In this document: piece after piece, positions 46,538-54,984 of the stretch
How the letters are laid out: every line of letters starts with the position of its first letter
How positions within the stretch are numbered: the first letter of the stretch is position 1
Assembly (NCBI RefSeq): GCF_016599715.1
Contig: NZ_CP067019.1
Coordinates: forward strand, 186,001-250,000
Reading direction: 5' to 3'
Length of the DNA: 64,000 bases
Origin: Acinetobacter sp. CS-2
GTDB taxonomy: Bacteria; Pseudomonadota; Gammaproteobacteria; Pseudomonadales; Moraxellaceae
Made by a program: the position numbers and the translations under genes
The notes under the pieces: generated by a model
The model's database searches: none
The model's input: the letters and a program-made list of their open reading frames with translations, nothing else
What the model was told of the DNA's origin: nothing

Positions 46538-47026
46538 GGGTTTACCTACGCTTAAAATAGCTGTCAGCCAATATTTTTATTTCACCTCTAAGTTAAAGAG
46601 AAAACGTGAATAATCCATTGTATAAATGTAATTTGCCGCCTGCTCTGAAGCATTGATGGCATGGAACTCTCTGAATTCCTGCCTTGATTTGAATCTGCTA
46701 ATTTCTGGGGACAACCAGCTCCGATGTCCCTTTTCTGGCTGATCGGGAATTTTCAAAGTGCTAGGGCAATCGGCTTTCATTATCCGTCAGTAGCGTGTTT
46801 TGTCTGGTGATGATTTTGATCGGCATCTTATTCATGGAACAGGTTGTTTCACTTGTGTGATTATAAAAACTGCTGATAGAAATAGCCTAATGTTCGTTCA
46901 GTTTTGGGTCATGTTTAACAGACATCATATTTGGACAGTTTTTTGAAAGTTAAAATGATTAGAGAAAAATAAAGCCGACTTCAGCCTGAATTAAACAAGC
47001 TGAGCCGGCCAGTTTAGAGCATGCTT
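46538..47026. other. 489-bp spacer without a convincing gene
   Basis: A 67-codon frame on the minus strand (46780-46577) exists but has no good ribosome site and no recognisable content. An imperfect hairpin at about 46971-47010 (AAGCCGAC... / ...GAGCCGGCC) likely ends the glutathione peroxidase transcript. Confidence 0.4.
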
Positions 47027-47572
47027 TTATTTGGCAAGTTCTGCATTAATCGCATCGACAATACGCGGATCATCGGCTGTGATGTCCGGGGCAAAGCGGG
47101 CAACCACTTCCCCTTTTTTATTGATCAGGAATTTTTCAAAGTTCCATAATACTTCAGGTGGCTCATTTGGAGTCAGGCCATAATCGACCAGATCTTTCCA
47201 CCAAGGTCCTTCGCCAATACGTTCAGGAATGGCCTGAGTCAGGGTTTGATAAAGTGGATGCTTATCTTCACCTGCTACGGAAATTTTAGAAAATAGCGGA
47301 AAATCCACCTGATAATTCAAAGAACAAAATTCCTGGATTTCTGCATCAGAACCCGGTTCTTGAGCCAGGAAATTATTGGCAGGAAAACCTAAAATTTCCA
47401 GTCCTTGGTCTTTCTTTTCTTTATACAGTTTTTCTAAGCCTTCATATTGCGGGGTTAAACCGCATTTAGAGGCGACATTCACCAACAGCAATACTTTGCC
47501 TGCATATTGATTTAAGGTGATGTCCTGTCCGGCAATGGTCTTGACCGGAATATCATAAACAGATTGGCTCAT
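47027..47572 (-). CDS. Glutathione peroxidase (cysteine type)
   Basis: A 181-residue thioredoxin-fold peroxidase. Peroxidatic Cys37 lies in NVASKCGLTPQY where eukaryotic enzymes have selenocysteine. The second motif is FPANNFLAQEPGS and the third WNFEKFLINKKGEV. It reduces peroxides with thioredoxin or glutathione in the cytoplasm. Length is normal for bacterial BtuE-like enzymes. Confidence 0.95.
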   Translation of the reverse strand: MSQSVYDIPVKTIAGQDITLNQYAGKVLLLVNVASKCGLTPQYEGLEKLYKEKKDQGLEILGFPANNFLAQEPGSDAEIQEFCSLNYQVDFPLFSKISVAGEDKHPLYQTLTQAIPERIGEGPWWKDLVDYGLTPNEPPEVLWNFEKFLINKKGEVVARFAPDITADDPRIVDAINAELAK

Positions 47573-47685
47573 GAGAAAGTCCTTGAATATTTGAATTTGA
47601 ATGACTGCTTTGTTTTAAAGCTTATTGTGTCGATCGACAAGTCTTTATTGAGATCTGGATGGTAATCTTTCATGCAGGGTAAATA

Positions 47686-47710
47686 AAAACAGGCCAATCG
47701 ACCTGTTTTT
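47686..47710 (-). terminator. Terminator of the second lipoprotein gene
   Basis: AAAACAGG-CCAATCGA-CCTGTTTTT; the minus-strand transcript reads into TTTTATTT. Confidence 0.75.
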
Positions 47711-47723
47711 ATCATGCAATACC

Positions 47724-48266
47724 TTATTGTGCAGTTTTGACTTTGTTTTCCAGAGCCTGCATGTCGGCGACCAGTTCTTTTTGCAATTGCGTTGCCCGGT
47801 CTCGCAGTTCAGCAATTTTTTTCATATCCGGTTTTTCGGCAATACTTTCTTCAGAAAGTTCGATACCCAGATTATTGGATTCTTTAATTTTGCTACGTAC
47901 TTTGTCTAGCTCGGTACTTTTCAGGGCTAAAGCATCCAGATCCCGGTTAAAGTTCGCAATATAGGTCTTCATTTCTGCAACGATCGTATTTAGTGCGACT
48001 TTATCATTTTTTTGCGCAGCCTGATTAGCTTTATTTTGCAAGTCTAAAGCCTCTTTGGAGCGATTTTGGGAGAGGGTCTGGATTTCAATTAAATCATTTT
48101 TAATATCTTTGATATTGTTTGTACTTAGCACTGCGGTTGCAGGTTGTGTACTTGCAGGGGAAGCGCTTGTAGCTGCTGACGATGTGGGTGCTTCATTGGG
48201 TTTTTTATCACAGGCTGTTAATGCCAGAGCTGCAACACAGAGTGAAGCCAGTAATAGTGTTTTCAT
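47724..48266 (-). CDS. Lipoprotein with coiled-coil domain (paralogue 2)
   Basis: A 180-residue lipoprotein: signal MKTLLLASLCVAALALTAC with lipobox L-T-A-C19, a Ser/Ala/Pro/Thr linker (about 25-48) and a charged helical bundle. It shares the pattern LxLKSxExDxxRxxxxxxN with the lipoprotein at 45387, which has the same layout and strand, with an RcnB-like gene and a peroxidase between them. Function unknown. Confidence 0.88.
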   Translation of the reverse strand: MKTLLLASLCVAALALTACDKKPNEAPTSSAATSASPASTQPATAVLSTNNIKDIKNDLIEIQTLSQNRSKEALDLQNKANQAAQKNDKVALNTIVAEMKTYIANFNRDLDALALKSTELDKVRSKIKESNNLGIELSEESIAEKPDMKKIAELRDRATQLQKELVADMQALENKVKTAQ

Positions 48267-48455
48267 ATCGCATCCTTATAGATCCAATGACAACATCAGA
48301 CCTAAAACATTAAAGACGTTAAGAAATATATGCTAGAGACTCCCTTTAATAGAGTGCTGCCATCAAAATGGCATAGGACTTTAGCCCGTAACTAGGACAT
48401 TTTTGTTGTTAAGCTGCTGCAAATTGCAAAGCAGTTATTTAAGTTCATGTAAGTA

Positions 48456-49208
48456 TTAGATATCACGCAGTTGTGCAGGTGTTTGTTCGGTATAGCGTTT
48501 AAAAAACTCAATAAAGCTGGAACTGTGTTGATAACCCAGCTCATAGGCCAATTTTTTCACTGTCTTGCCTTGGCGAATTTGAGCAATCGCATATAAAATT
48601 TTGGCCCGATTGCGCCATTCGGATAAGCTCAATTGTAATTCTTGCTGGCTCAAGCGCAGTAAATGTCGTTCGCTCATAGGCGAGCCGCTGAGAAGTTGCT
48701 GCAAGCTCTTGTGAAATAGCTGTGGATTGGCCAATTGCTGTAATAGCGGCTTAAGCAAAACATGGTTGGTTTGCGGTAAATAGTGATCATATGCCGCTGC
48801 AGTTTTTAGTTGATCCATCAGTACCAGTAATAAATGCTGATAATGTAGTGTGGTTCTACCCTGTTGTTTTTGCTCTAAGATTTCATGTACCAAATGCCGA
48901 AGAAAGGGGCGAATACTTAAGGTTTTGGTACAAGCTGCAAAATGCTGACATAAGCAAGGATGTACTCGAATACAGATATAGTGGGTGATTTGTTCATCTA
49001 GTGCGATAGAGGTATGTGCTGTGTGTGGAGGGAGCCAGAGACCATAATTCGGTGGCGACAGATAAATTTGTCCTTCAATTTCATATTCCAAAATACCATT
49101 CAGACTAAAATTGAAATCACCCCATAATGAACTGTGTGGCGCAATAATTTCATCTTTCTGATAAAAGAATTCATCCACTTCTATATAGTTTTGAATCTGC
49201 TGGAGCAT
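48456..49208 (-). CDS. AraC family transcriptional regulator
   Basis: A 250-residue regulator. The N-terminal half is a cupin-like sensing domain (SPPNYGLWLPPHTAHTS is typical of AraC cupins). The C-terminal 100 residues are the double helix-turn-helix, ending YELGYQHSSSFIEFFKRYTEQTPAQLR. It is divergent from the EamA transporter gene at 49392 and a 9-bp inverted repeat lies in the shared region, so it likely controls that exporter. Inducer unknown. Confidence 0.93.
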   Translation of the reverse strand: MLQQIQNYIEVDEFFYQKDEIIAPHSSLWGDFNFSLNGILEYEIEGQIYLSPPNYGLWLPPHTAHTSIALDEQITHYICIRVHPCLCQHFAACTKTLSIRPFLRHLVHEILEQKQQGRTTLHYQHLLLVLMDQLKTAAAYDHYLPQTNHVLLKPLLQQLANPQLFHKSLQQLLSGSPMSERHLLRLSQQELQLSLSEWRNRAKILYAIAQIRQGKTVKKLAYELGYQHSSSFIEFFKRYTEQTPAQLRDI

Positions 49209-49316
49209 GTGAATATCCTTGATTTTTATGTATGCGTATATTCATGCCTGAAAGATCTTGGGTGTCATTTCAATCGTCACAACCCAATGCTTCAGTGTCC
49301 TGAGCGCAGTATTAAT

Positions 49317-49348
49317 GTCTGAAATTCGATATTCTAATTATTTCAGAC
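49317..49348. promoter_or_regulatory. Inverted repeat upstream of the EamA gene, candidate regulator site
   Basis: GTCTGAAAT (49317-49325) and ATTTCAGAC (49340-49348), perfect arms with a 14-bp AT-rich centre, 43 bp before the EamA start. AraC proteins more often use direct repeats, so the assignment to the neighbouring regulator is tentative. Confidence 0.5.
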
Positions 49349-49391
49349 TTCAGTAAAAATAAAAACTGAACATTCAAGCAGGGTACAGGGC

Positions 49392-50306
49392 ATGACACAG
49401 CAACACAAAACAGTCTGGTGGGCATTTGTTTTGCCATTACTTGCAGTTTTAATCTGGTCGATGAACATTACTGTAACCCGTTATGTGGCGGACTATATTT
49501 CTCCGGTTAGCATCAGTTTCTATCGCTGGCTGGTAGCTTTTATCGTCTTAACCCCGTTTATGCTGGGCAAGGTCTGGCGTGAACATCAGCTGGTTTTGAC
49601 ACACTGGAAGCAGCTCGCCGTTCTTGGTGCTTTTGGTATGGTGCTGTATCAAGGGTTGGGCTATAGCGCAGCGCATTATACCACTGCGACTAACATGGGC
49701 ATTATCAATGCCTTTATTCCGGTATTTACCATTTTTGTGTCCATGCTCATGCTGAAGGATATGCCTAACCGTTTTGCCGTTGTAGGCAGCATGCTGTCTT
49801 TTGCCGGTTTGCTTTATGTCATGGCTCAGGGAAATTTTACCCATCTGCTGCAATCTGGTGGACATCCGGGCGATATCATGATGGTACTGGCGGTATTTTT
49901 TTATGCGTTTTATGGCGTTTTCCTGAAAAAATGGCAACTGCAGATTCCCTTGCTGATCAGTCTTTATGTTCAGATTATTTTTGCCTTGCTTTACCATTTT
50001 CCCTTCGTTTTATATTTGGGGCTGGATGCAATTGATCAAAACAATGTAAGCAGTGTGCTGTATGCCGGTATTTTTCCCTCTTTGATTGCACCCTTGGTCT
50101 GGATGCTGGCGGTACAGATGATCGGACCGAATCGAACCAGTATTTTTATGAATTTAATGCCAGTCTGTACGGCCATTATTGCCAATCTGTGGTTAGGTGA
50201 AGCATGGACCATGTATCACAGCATCGGTGGTCTGATCATTTTATTGGGTATTTTATTGGCTCAAAAGAAAGATCGGGTGGTAACAACAGCAAAATTAAAT
50301 GCATAA
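49392..50306 (+). CDS. EamA/DMT family transporter
   Basis: A 304-residue inner-membrane protein with ten predicted helices in two EamA repeats. SISFYRWLVAFIVLTPFML in the first half and PLVWMLAVQMIGPNRTSIFMNLMPV in the second are characteristic (cited in part as IGPNRTSIFMNLMPV). Members export metabolites or amino acids. It is divergent from an AraC regulator, and such pairs are common in gammaproteobacteria. Confidence 0.92.
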   Translation: MTQQHKTVWWAFVLPLLAVLIWSMNITVTRYVADYISPVSISFYRWLVAFIVLTPFMLGKVWREHQLVLTHWKQLAVLGAFGMVLYQGLGYSAAHYTTATNMGIINAFIPVFTIFVSMLMLKDMPNRFAVVGSMLSFAGLLYVMAQGNFTHLLQSGGHPGDIMMVLAVFFYAFYGVFLKKWQLQIPLLISLYVQIIFALLYHFPFVLYLGLDAIDQNNVSSVLYAGIFPSLIAPLVWMLAVQMIGPNRTSIFMNLMPVCTAIIANLWLGEAWTMYHSIGGLIILLGILLAQKKDRVVTTAKLNA

Positions 50307-50512
50307 ATGTAAAAACAACAGATTAAAAAGCAGACAAATAAACTGGTTTTATCATTAATTTTTATGGAAATAAAGTCTGAGTCGTGGTTTTAAAAAAGTA
50401 TTTAAAATGGATATTTAGCTAAAAGATAATTAAAAAATAGTGAGATAATTTAAATTATTAATAAAAAGTGATAAATATTTGATAGTTTTTAGCTGTCTTT
50501 TAAGATAAATAA

Positions 50513-50679
50513 TATATTTGTATAAAGAAATTAATTATTACATAATATTTATATCGTGAATGTTTAAGTTACTCTTAACAATCTTTAAACTTTCGCAACC
50601 AGATTTACATACCCTCTGGATGTGATTTATGCACATCCTTTTTATGCTCAACCATCCCTATATGGTTGAGCTTTTTTTT
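50513..50679 (+). ncRNA. Candidate small RNA ending in two tandem hairpins
   Basis: The 418-bp spacer 50307-50724 has no gene. Near its end are GGATGTG-ATTTATG-CACATCC (50618-50638) and GCTCAACCAT-CCCTAT-ATGGTTGAGC (50646-50671), the second followed by T8, an excellent terminator. It is 340 bp after the EamA gene and convergent to tsaC, so it may end an independent transcript. A possible promoter is TTGATA (50479-50484) with TAAGAT (50501-50506). The 5' end is a guess. Identity with a known RNA family not recognised. Confidence 0.45.
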
Positions 50680-50724
50680 GCCTGAAAATAATATTCAGCC
50701 CGTATTATATCAAAATGATCCGCA

Positions 50725-51294
50725 TTAAGCGCGGATCACTTCACCTGTTTCAGCATCCACAATACGGCTAGGTTCTTTGCTTAAACCTAAATCGCCATTT
50801 AAATAATCTACCTGGCTGGAAAAATATTGGCTGGCTTCCTGAAGGGAGCGGGCAGGGTTTTCTCCTGCAGGATTGGCACTGGTCGAGACAATAAAACCGT
50901 TAAAGGCATTGCACAGTGCAACACATAAGGGGTGGGTAGTGACCCGCACCGCTACTTTGGCATGGTTGCCTTTAATCCATGCCGGAATATGGTTGCCTGC
51001 GGGTAACAGCCAGGTGGTTGCGCGTTCGGTCGGAGAGCGATGACTCCATGAATCAATGACCTGTTGGCGCATTTCTGCAGTCAGCGGTTTTAACAGATGT
51101 TCTACCTGTGCAATTTGTGCTGCCAGGAGAATTACCCCTTTTTCAATGGGACGTTGCTTTAAACGTAGAATTTCCAGGAACGCTTGTTCGTTAAAAGGAT
51201 CACAGCCTAAGCCCCAAACTGCCTCTGTGGGATATGCTAAAACATGTCCCTGTTTTAAACATTGAGCAGCTTCGGCAACAGAGGTGCTAATCAT
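50725..51294 (-). CDS. tsaC: Threonylcarbamoyl-AMP synthase TsaC
   Basis: A 189-residue YrdC-fold enzyme that makes threonylcarbamoyl-AMP from threonine, bicarbonate and ATP for the t6A modification of tRNA. Family residues include YPTEAVWGLGCDPFNEQA, LKQRPIEKG and VSTSANPAGENPA. The short, YrdC-only form (not Sua5) matches gammaproteobacteria. It follows dprA on the same strand with a 42-bp gap. Confidence 0.94.
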   Translation of the reverse strand: MISTSVAEAAQCLKQGHVLAYPTEAVWGLGCDPFNEQAFLEILRLKQRPIEKGVILLAAQIAQVEHLLKPLTAEMRQQVIDSWSHRSPTERATTWLLPAGNHIPAWIKGNHAKVAVRVTTHPLCVALCNAFNGFIVSTSANPAGENPARSLQEASQYFSSQVDYLNGDLGLSKEPSRIVDAETGEVIRA

Positions 51295-51336
51295 CAGACC
51301 TTTCTCTTCAAATTGATTAAAGCGCTATTGTGAACC

Positions 51337-52482
51337 TTATTTGCCTGGACGACAACGTAGATACATGCCAGCTTGTTGGGTGCACAAGCCAAGTAATTCC
51401 AGTTCCATCAATTGACTGGTCAGGGTGGCAATGTCTAACTGCAGTTGAATGACCAGTTCATCCAGATGTTGTCCGATCCAGTCTAGCTGATTGTACAAAA
51501 CGCTTAAATGCGCTGGCAGTTCGGGTTGGGTATCCAAAGGGGCAAGTTTGCTGGCCTGTTCGCTGTGCTGTTGCGTATGCCATTGTGTCGGCAGGGCCAG
51601 ATCTTCAATCACCTGTTCAGGATGATCCACTAAAATGGCACCTTCACGAATCAGTTGATGGCAGCCTTGATGATGCTCGCTATAAATATGTCCTGGAATG
51701 GCAAAGATCAATTTGCCTTGTTCCGCTGCCCATTTCGCCGTGATTAAAGAACCACTTTTCAGTGCAGCTTCTGCCACAATCACGCCGAGGCTTAAGGCAC
51801 TGACAATGCGGTTGCGCCGCGGAAAATGCTGCTGTAAAGGAGGGGTTCCGGGTAAGAACTCGGTGATTACCGTACCGGCCTGAGCAAGAATCTGCTGTCG
51901 CAACGGCTGATTTTGACTGGGATAGGTCAGGTCTAGGCCTGTACCCATCACGGCAATGGTGCGATTGTGCTGCAAAGCACCCTGATGGGCGGCTTCATCA
52001 ATGCCTTGTGCCAAGCCACTGCTGATATAAAAGCCTTTTTCACTGAGATAATAAGCAAAGTCATAGGCCACCTGGCGTCCGTGATTGCTGGGTTTACGGC
52101 TACCGACAATGGCAATTTGTGCTTGTAACAGGGTTTGGACATTGCCCTGGCCAAACAGGATCGGCGGCTTATCGGCATAGGGCAGTAGTTGCTGTGGGTA
52201 GTGTGCATCATCCTGCAACAGTACAAAATCACTCTGTTTTTGAATCAGATCAATACAATGCTGAAATTGCCGCTGTGATTCAGGAAGATGAAAATCTCGC
52301 AGCCGCTGAATATGATTTTTGTGAATGCCAAGTTTTTGCCATGTTTCAATTTGGTCAGGCTGTGTTGCTTCGGCCAGATGGGTATAGTATTCCTGGATTT
52401 TATAAAAGCTGGGCAGAGAGTGCTGTACCAGAAACCATAAACGAATGTAATCCAGCTGCAAGGCGCTTAAGGAATTGAGCAT
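51337..52482 (-). CDS. dprA: DNA processing protein DprA
   Basis: A 381-residue DprA/Smf protein. The Rossmann-like core has VGSRKPSNHGRQ, SGLAQGIDEAAHQGAL and GTGLDLTYPSQNQPLRQQI (cited in part). The C-terminal domain is a winged helix (HLDELVIQLQLDIATLTSQLMELELLG). It loads RecA onto incoming single-stranded DNA during transformation, a common trait of Acinetobacter. Confidence 0.95.
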   Translation of the reverse strand: MLNSLSALQLDYIRLWFLVQHSLPSFYKIQEYYTHLAEATQPDQIETWQKLGIHKNHIQRLRDFHLPESQRQFQHCIDLIQKQSDFVLLQDDAHYPQQLLPYADKPPILFGQGNVQTLLQAQIAIVGSRKPSNHGRQVAYDFAYYLSEKGFYISSGLAQGIDEAAHQGALQHNRTIAVMGTGLDLTYPSQNQPLRQQILAQAGTVITEFLPGTPPLQQHFPRRNRIVSALSLGVIVAEAALKSGSLITAKWAAEQGKLIFAIPGHIYSEHHQGCHQLIREGAILVDHPEQVIEDLALPTQWHTQQHSEQASKLAPLDTQPELPAHLSVLYNQLDWIGQHLDELVIQLQLDIATLTSQLMELELLGLCTQQAGMYLRCRPGK

Positions 52483-52532
52483 AACGAGACCTTTAAAGAT
52501 ATCTTCTTTTTATTGTTTAAATTATTGTTTAA

Positions 52533-52561
52533 AAAATAAGGCTGAATCTCAGCCTTATTTT
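52533..52561 (-). terminator. Terminator of the LysM protein gene
   Basis: AAAATAAGGCTGA-ATC-TCAGCCTTATTTT, a 13-bp perfect stem; the minus transcript reads into a T-run. Confidence 0.85.
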
Positions 52562-52576
52562 ATTTTGATTGAAGGA

Positions 52577-53731
52577 TTATTCATCCATTAGTGGTGGCTG
52601 GATGCCAGCACCGACTTTAATTGGCAATTCGCTATCCAGTACATAGGCATAACTCAGGTTATCAAAGCTCTTGAATACCATGATGTTACCAATGTGCTGT
52701 CCAGGGAGTTGAATACGCTCTTTGGTTTTCGGGTCAGTCACGACTTCGCCTTTCTGGCTCACCGTCAATACCTGTCCAGCTTGAACGCCTTGCAAACTAC
52801 CACGGTCAATCGTCACTACACTGTGTTTCGCAGCAGTGCCAATTGATCCCATCACGCGAACCACTTGGCCACCGGCAACCACATCTTCAGCATTGGTTGG
52901 GTAGAATAAGGTTGGAAGCATTGGATCGTATTCAGGCAATACACGGTCGCCACGACGAACTTCAGCATTATAGGTATCTGTCAGTTCAAGCGTAGTAATG
53001 TCATTTTCACCACGGATGGCAATGCCAGATGCCACCTGAATCAATTCAAGACCAGCATTGTATTTTTTGCCTTTTGCATCGGTAAACATATACGGTTCAC
53101 CTTCACGGTAAACGGCATAGCGTTGGCCCACTTCCAGACCATTACCGCGCGCATATACTGTTTGACCTTGAGCCGCCAGAACACGTTGGTCCGCCGTGCC
53201 TAAAATGTATGGCGTACCTGTGATGGATTCAGGTGCAACAATGGTGCTGCGTTCTAACCACTGCTTGATGTGTTCCAGCGGAATGACTGGAATGGCATTG
53301 TTTAATGATTCTACCCGAACCTGAGGTTGTAACTTGGTGCCACCGGTATAACGACGGATAATCCCTTCACAGCCATCACCTTCATCTTTACCAATAATTG
53401 GTTTGCCGTTATAGGTACACATGAGCAGGCGGTCGCCCGGGAAAATCCAGTGTGGGTTTTTCACATGTTTATTGCTGGCCCAGATTTCAGGCCAACGTAC
53501 TGGATTCTTCAAAAATCTTTTGGAAATATCCCATAAAGTATCGCCTTTTTTCACCACATAAACTTGTGGTGCTCCGGCTTTTAATGCAGGTGGATTGATA
53601 TTACGAGCAGGTGCTGCTTCAGCAATGCTGACCATGCCGGCCCCAACACTTACACATACGGCAAGTGCCAACAATTGTTTTTTAAACCCCAAGGCACTAA
53701 AAGTTGGCATGCCCTTCAAAACCTTTTTCAT
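52577..53731 (-). CDS. LysM-domain secreted protein
   Basis: The ATG at 53731 (GGA nine bases upstream) is preferred over the one two codons earlier. The product of 384 residues has a signal peptide (core LLALAVCVSVGAGMVSIAEA). The LysM domain near 57-103 has YVVKKGDTLWDISKRFLKNPVRWPEIW (cited in part as VVKKGDTLWDISKRF). The rest is mainly beta. LysM binds peptidoglycan. Genes of this type sit next to dprA and def in many gammaproteobacteria; the exact function is not known. Confidence 0.88.
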   Translation of the reverse strand: MKKVLKGMPTFSALGFKKQLLALAVCVSVGAGMVSIAEAAPARNINPPALKAGAPQVYVVKKGDTLWDISKRFLKNPVRWPEIWASNKHVKNPHWIFPGDRLLMCTYNGKPIIGKDEGDGCEGIIRRYTGGTKLQPQVRVESLNNAIPVIPLEHIKQWLERSTIVAPESITGTPYILGTADQRVLAAQGQTVYARGNGLEVGQRYAVYREGEPYMFTDAKGKKYNAGLELIQVASGIAIRGENDITTLELTDTYNAEVRRGDRVLPEYDPMLPTLFYPTNAEDVVAGGQVVRVMGSIGTAAKHSVVTIDRGSLQGVQAGQVLTVSQKGEVVTDPKTKERIQLPGQHIGNIMVFKSFDNLSYAYVLDSELPIKVGAGIQPPLMDE

Positions 53732-53850
53732 TATCATAATTCCTAAAATTATGTATGTAGTTGCGTTATAATAACGATATTACACACATTTTTTTGATGA
53801 AGCATTCCTTCATTTTGTTTTTTGATCAATGGCATAAGTGAGGACACCGT

Positions 53851-54381
53851 ATGGCCTTATTACCTATTTTAAGTTTCCCGGATCCCCGTCTGCGTACCAT
53901 TGCTAAACCAGTCGAAGAAGTTACTGATGAAATTCGTCAGCTCGTAGCCGATATGCTTGAAACCATGTATGAAGCCCCAGGTATCGGTTTGGCTGCTACA
54001 CAGGTGGATCGTCATATTCAGCTGATAGTCATGGATTTATCTGAAAATAAAGATCAACCCATGGTCTTTATTAATCCCAAAGTTACGCCATTAACTGAAG
54101 AAACTCAGCCTTATGAAGAAGGCTGTCTGTCAGTGCCCCAAATATACGATAAAGTTGAGCGTCCGTCACGTGTAAAAATCGAGGCAATTAACCTTGAGGG
54201 TCAATCATTTGAGCTGGAAGCAGACGAACTTCTCGCTGTTTGTATTCAACATGAAATGGATCACTTAAATGGTAAATTATTTGTTGATTATTTATCGCCT
54301 TTAAAACGTCAACGTGCACGTGAAAAAGTGGAAAAAGTAGTGCGTCAGCGCCAAAAAGAAAAAGTCGCGGTGAAACGCTAA
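53851..54381 (+). CDS. def: Peptide deformylase
   Basis: A 176-residue metalloenzyme removing the formyl group from new proteins. All three motifs are present: GIGLAATQ (motif 1), EGCLS (motif 2, metal Cys) and HEMDHLNG (motif 3, two metal His and the catalytic Glu). GTGAGGA precedes the ATG. It is divergent from the LysM gene. The gene for methionyl-tRNA formyltransferase, often next to def, is absent here. Confidence 0.97.
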   Translation: MALLPILSFPDPRLRTIAKPVEEVTDEIRQLVADMLETMYEAPGIGLAATQVDRHIQLIVMDLSENKDQPMVFINPKVTPLTEETQPYEEGCLSVPQIYDKVERPSRVKIEAINLEGQSFELEADELLAVCIQHEMDHLNGKLFVDYLSPLKRQRAREKVEKVVRQRQKEKVAVKR

Positions 54382-54414
54382 TCCATACAACTTCCGGATT
54401 AAATAGTTTAAAAA

Positions 54415-54438
54415 AAAGCCCAATTTAAATTGGGCTTT
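54415..54438 (+). terminator. Terminator of def
   Basis: AAAGCCCAATTT/AAATTGGGCTTT, a perfect palindrome flanked by A and T runs. Confidence 0.85.
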
Positions 54439-54474
54439 GTTATACTGGCCGCCGACAAATTTTAGGATTTGCCT

Positions 54475-54897
54475 GTGCTTTTTCGTAGTGGTCTACTGCT
54501 ATCTTGTATAGCCGTATTTTTACAGATTGCTGTGTTTTTACAGCCTTTGCTGCCGAAGCAATATCAGATTGCTCCGGTCTGTGAAACCATTACGCGTGCA
54601 TTATTGCAAAAACCTGCTTTACCGTACATTTCCGCATCCACACATGCACATCATCAGTTGCATCAAGATCATCAACAGCAGTCTGTAGAACATAGCCATC
54701 AAGATGCCGATCATCAATGTCAGTATTGTACTGTCTACGGTAATTTGGTTTTGCCTCCTGAACTGGAGGTCAAAGAAGTTTTAGACCGTATTCAAGTACG
54801 CTTATTGGCATTCCAGAAGACTTTTAGTCATGTCTGGTTTGTTTTACAGCGACTCTTTCTTCTGCCCCAAGGGCGAGCCCCACCACTATTTGCATAA
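54475..54897 (+). CDS. DUF2946 family protein, His-rich
   Basis: GTG at 54475 is favoured because TTTAGGA (54461-54467) is at the right distance; TTG 54469 is too close. The 140-residue protein has an N-terminal hydrophobic segment, a His-rich segment (STHAHHQLHQDHQQQ, then EHSHQDADHQCQYC) and the QCQYCTVYGN motif of DUF2946. Members are linked to copper genes, and the next gene is a copper receptor. His and Cys suggest metal binding in the periplasm. Confidence 0.85.
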   Translation: MLFRSGLLLSCIAVFLQIAVFLQPLLPKQYQIAPVCETITRALLQKPALPYISASTHAHHQLHQDHQQQSVEHSHQDADHQCQYCTVYGNLVLPPELEVKEVLDRIQVRLLAFQKTFSHVWFVLQRLFLLPQGRAPPLFA

Positions 54898-54984
54898 ATC
54901 AAAAGGTATTTTCGGGTCTTGACTGACTCTAGCCCTTGCGCTGCTTCAACCGCAGCTCATATTTATGTATTAGTGAGATTGAAA

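Noticed and set aside
46577-46780. 67-codon minus-strand frame downstream of the glutathione peroxidase upstream region
   Set aside because: No good ribosome site, no recognisable motif and atypical composition; kept only as a note in the spacer entry.
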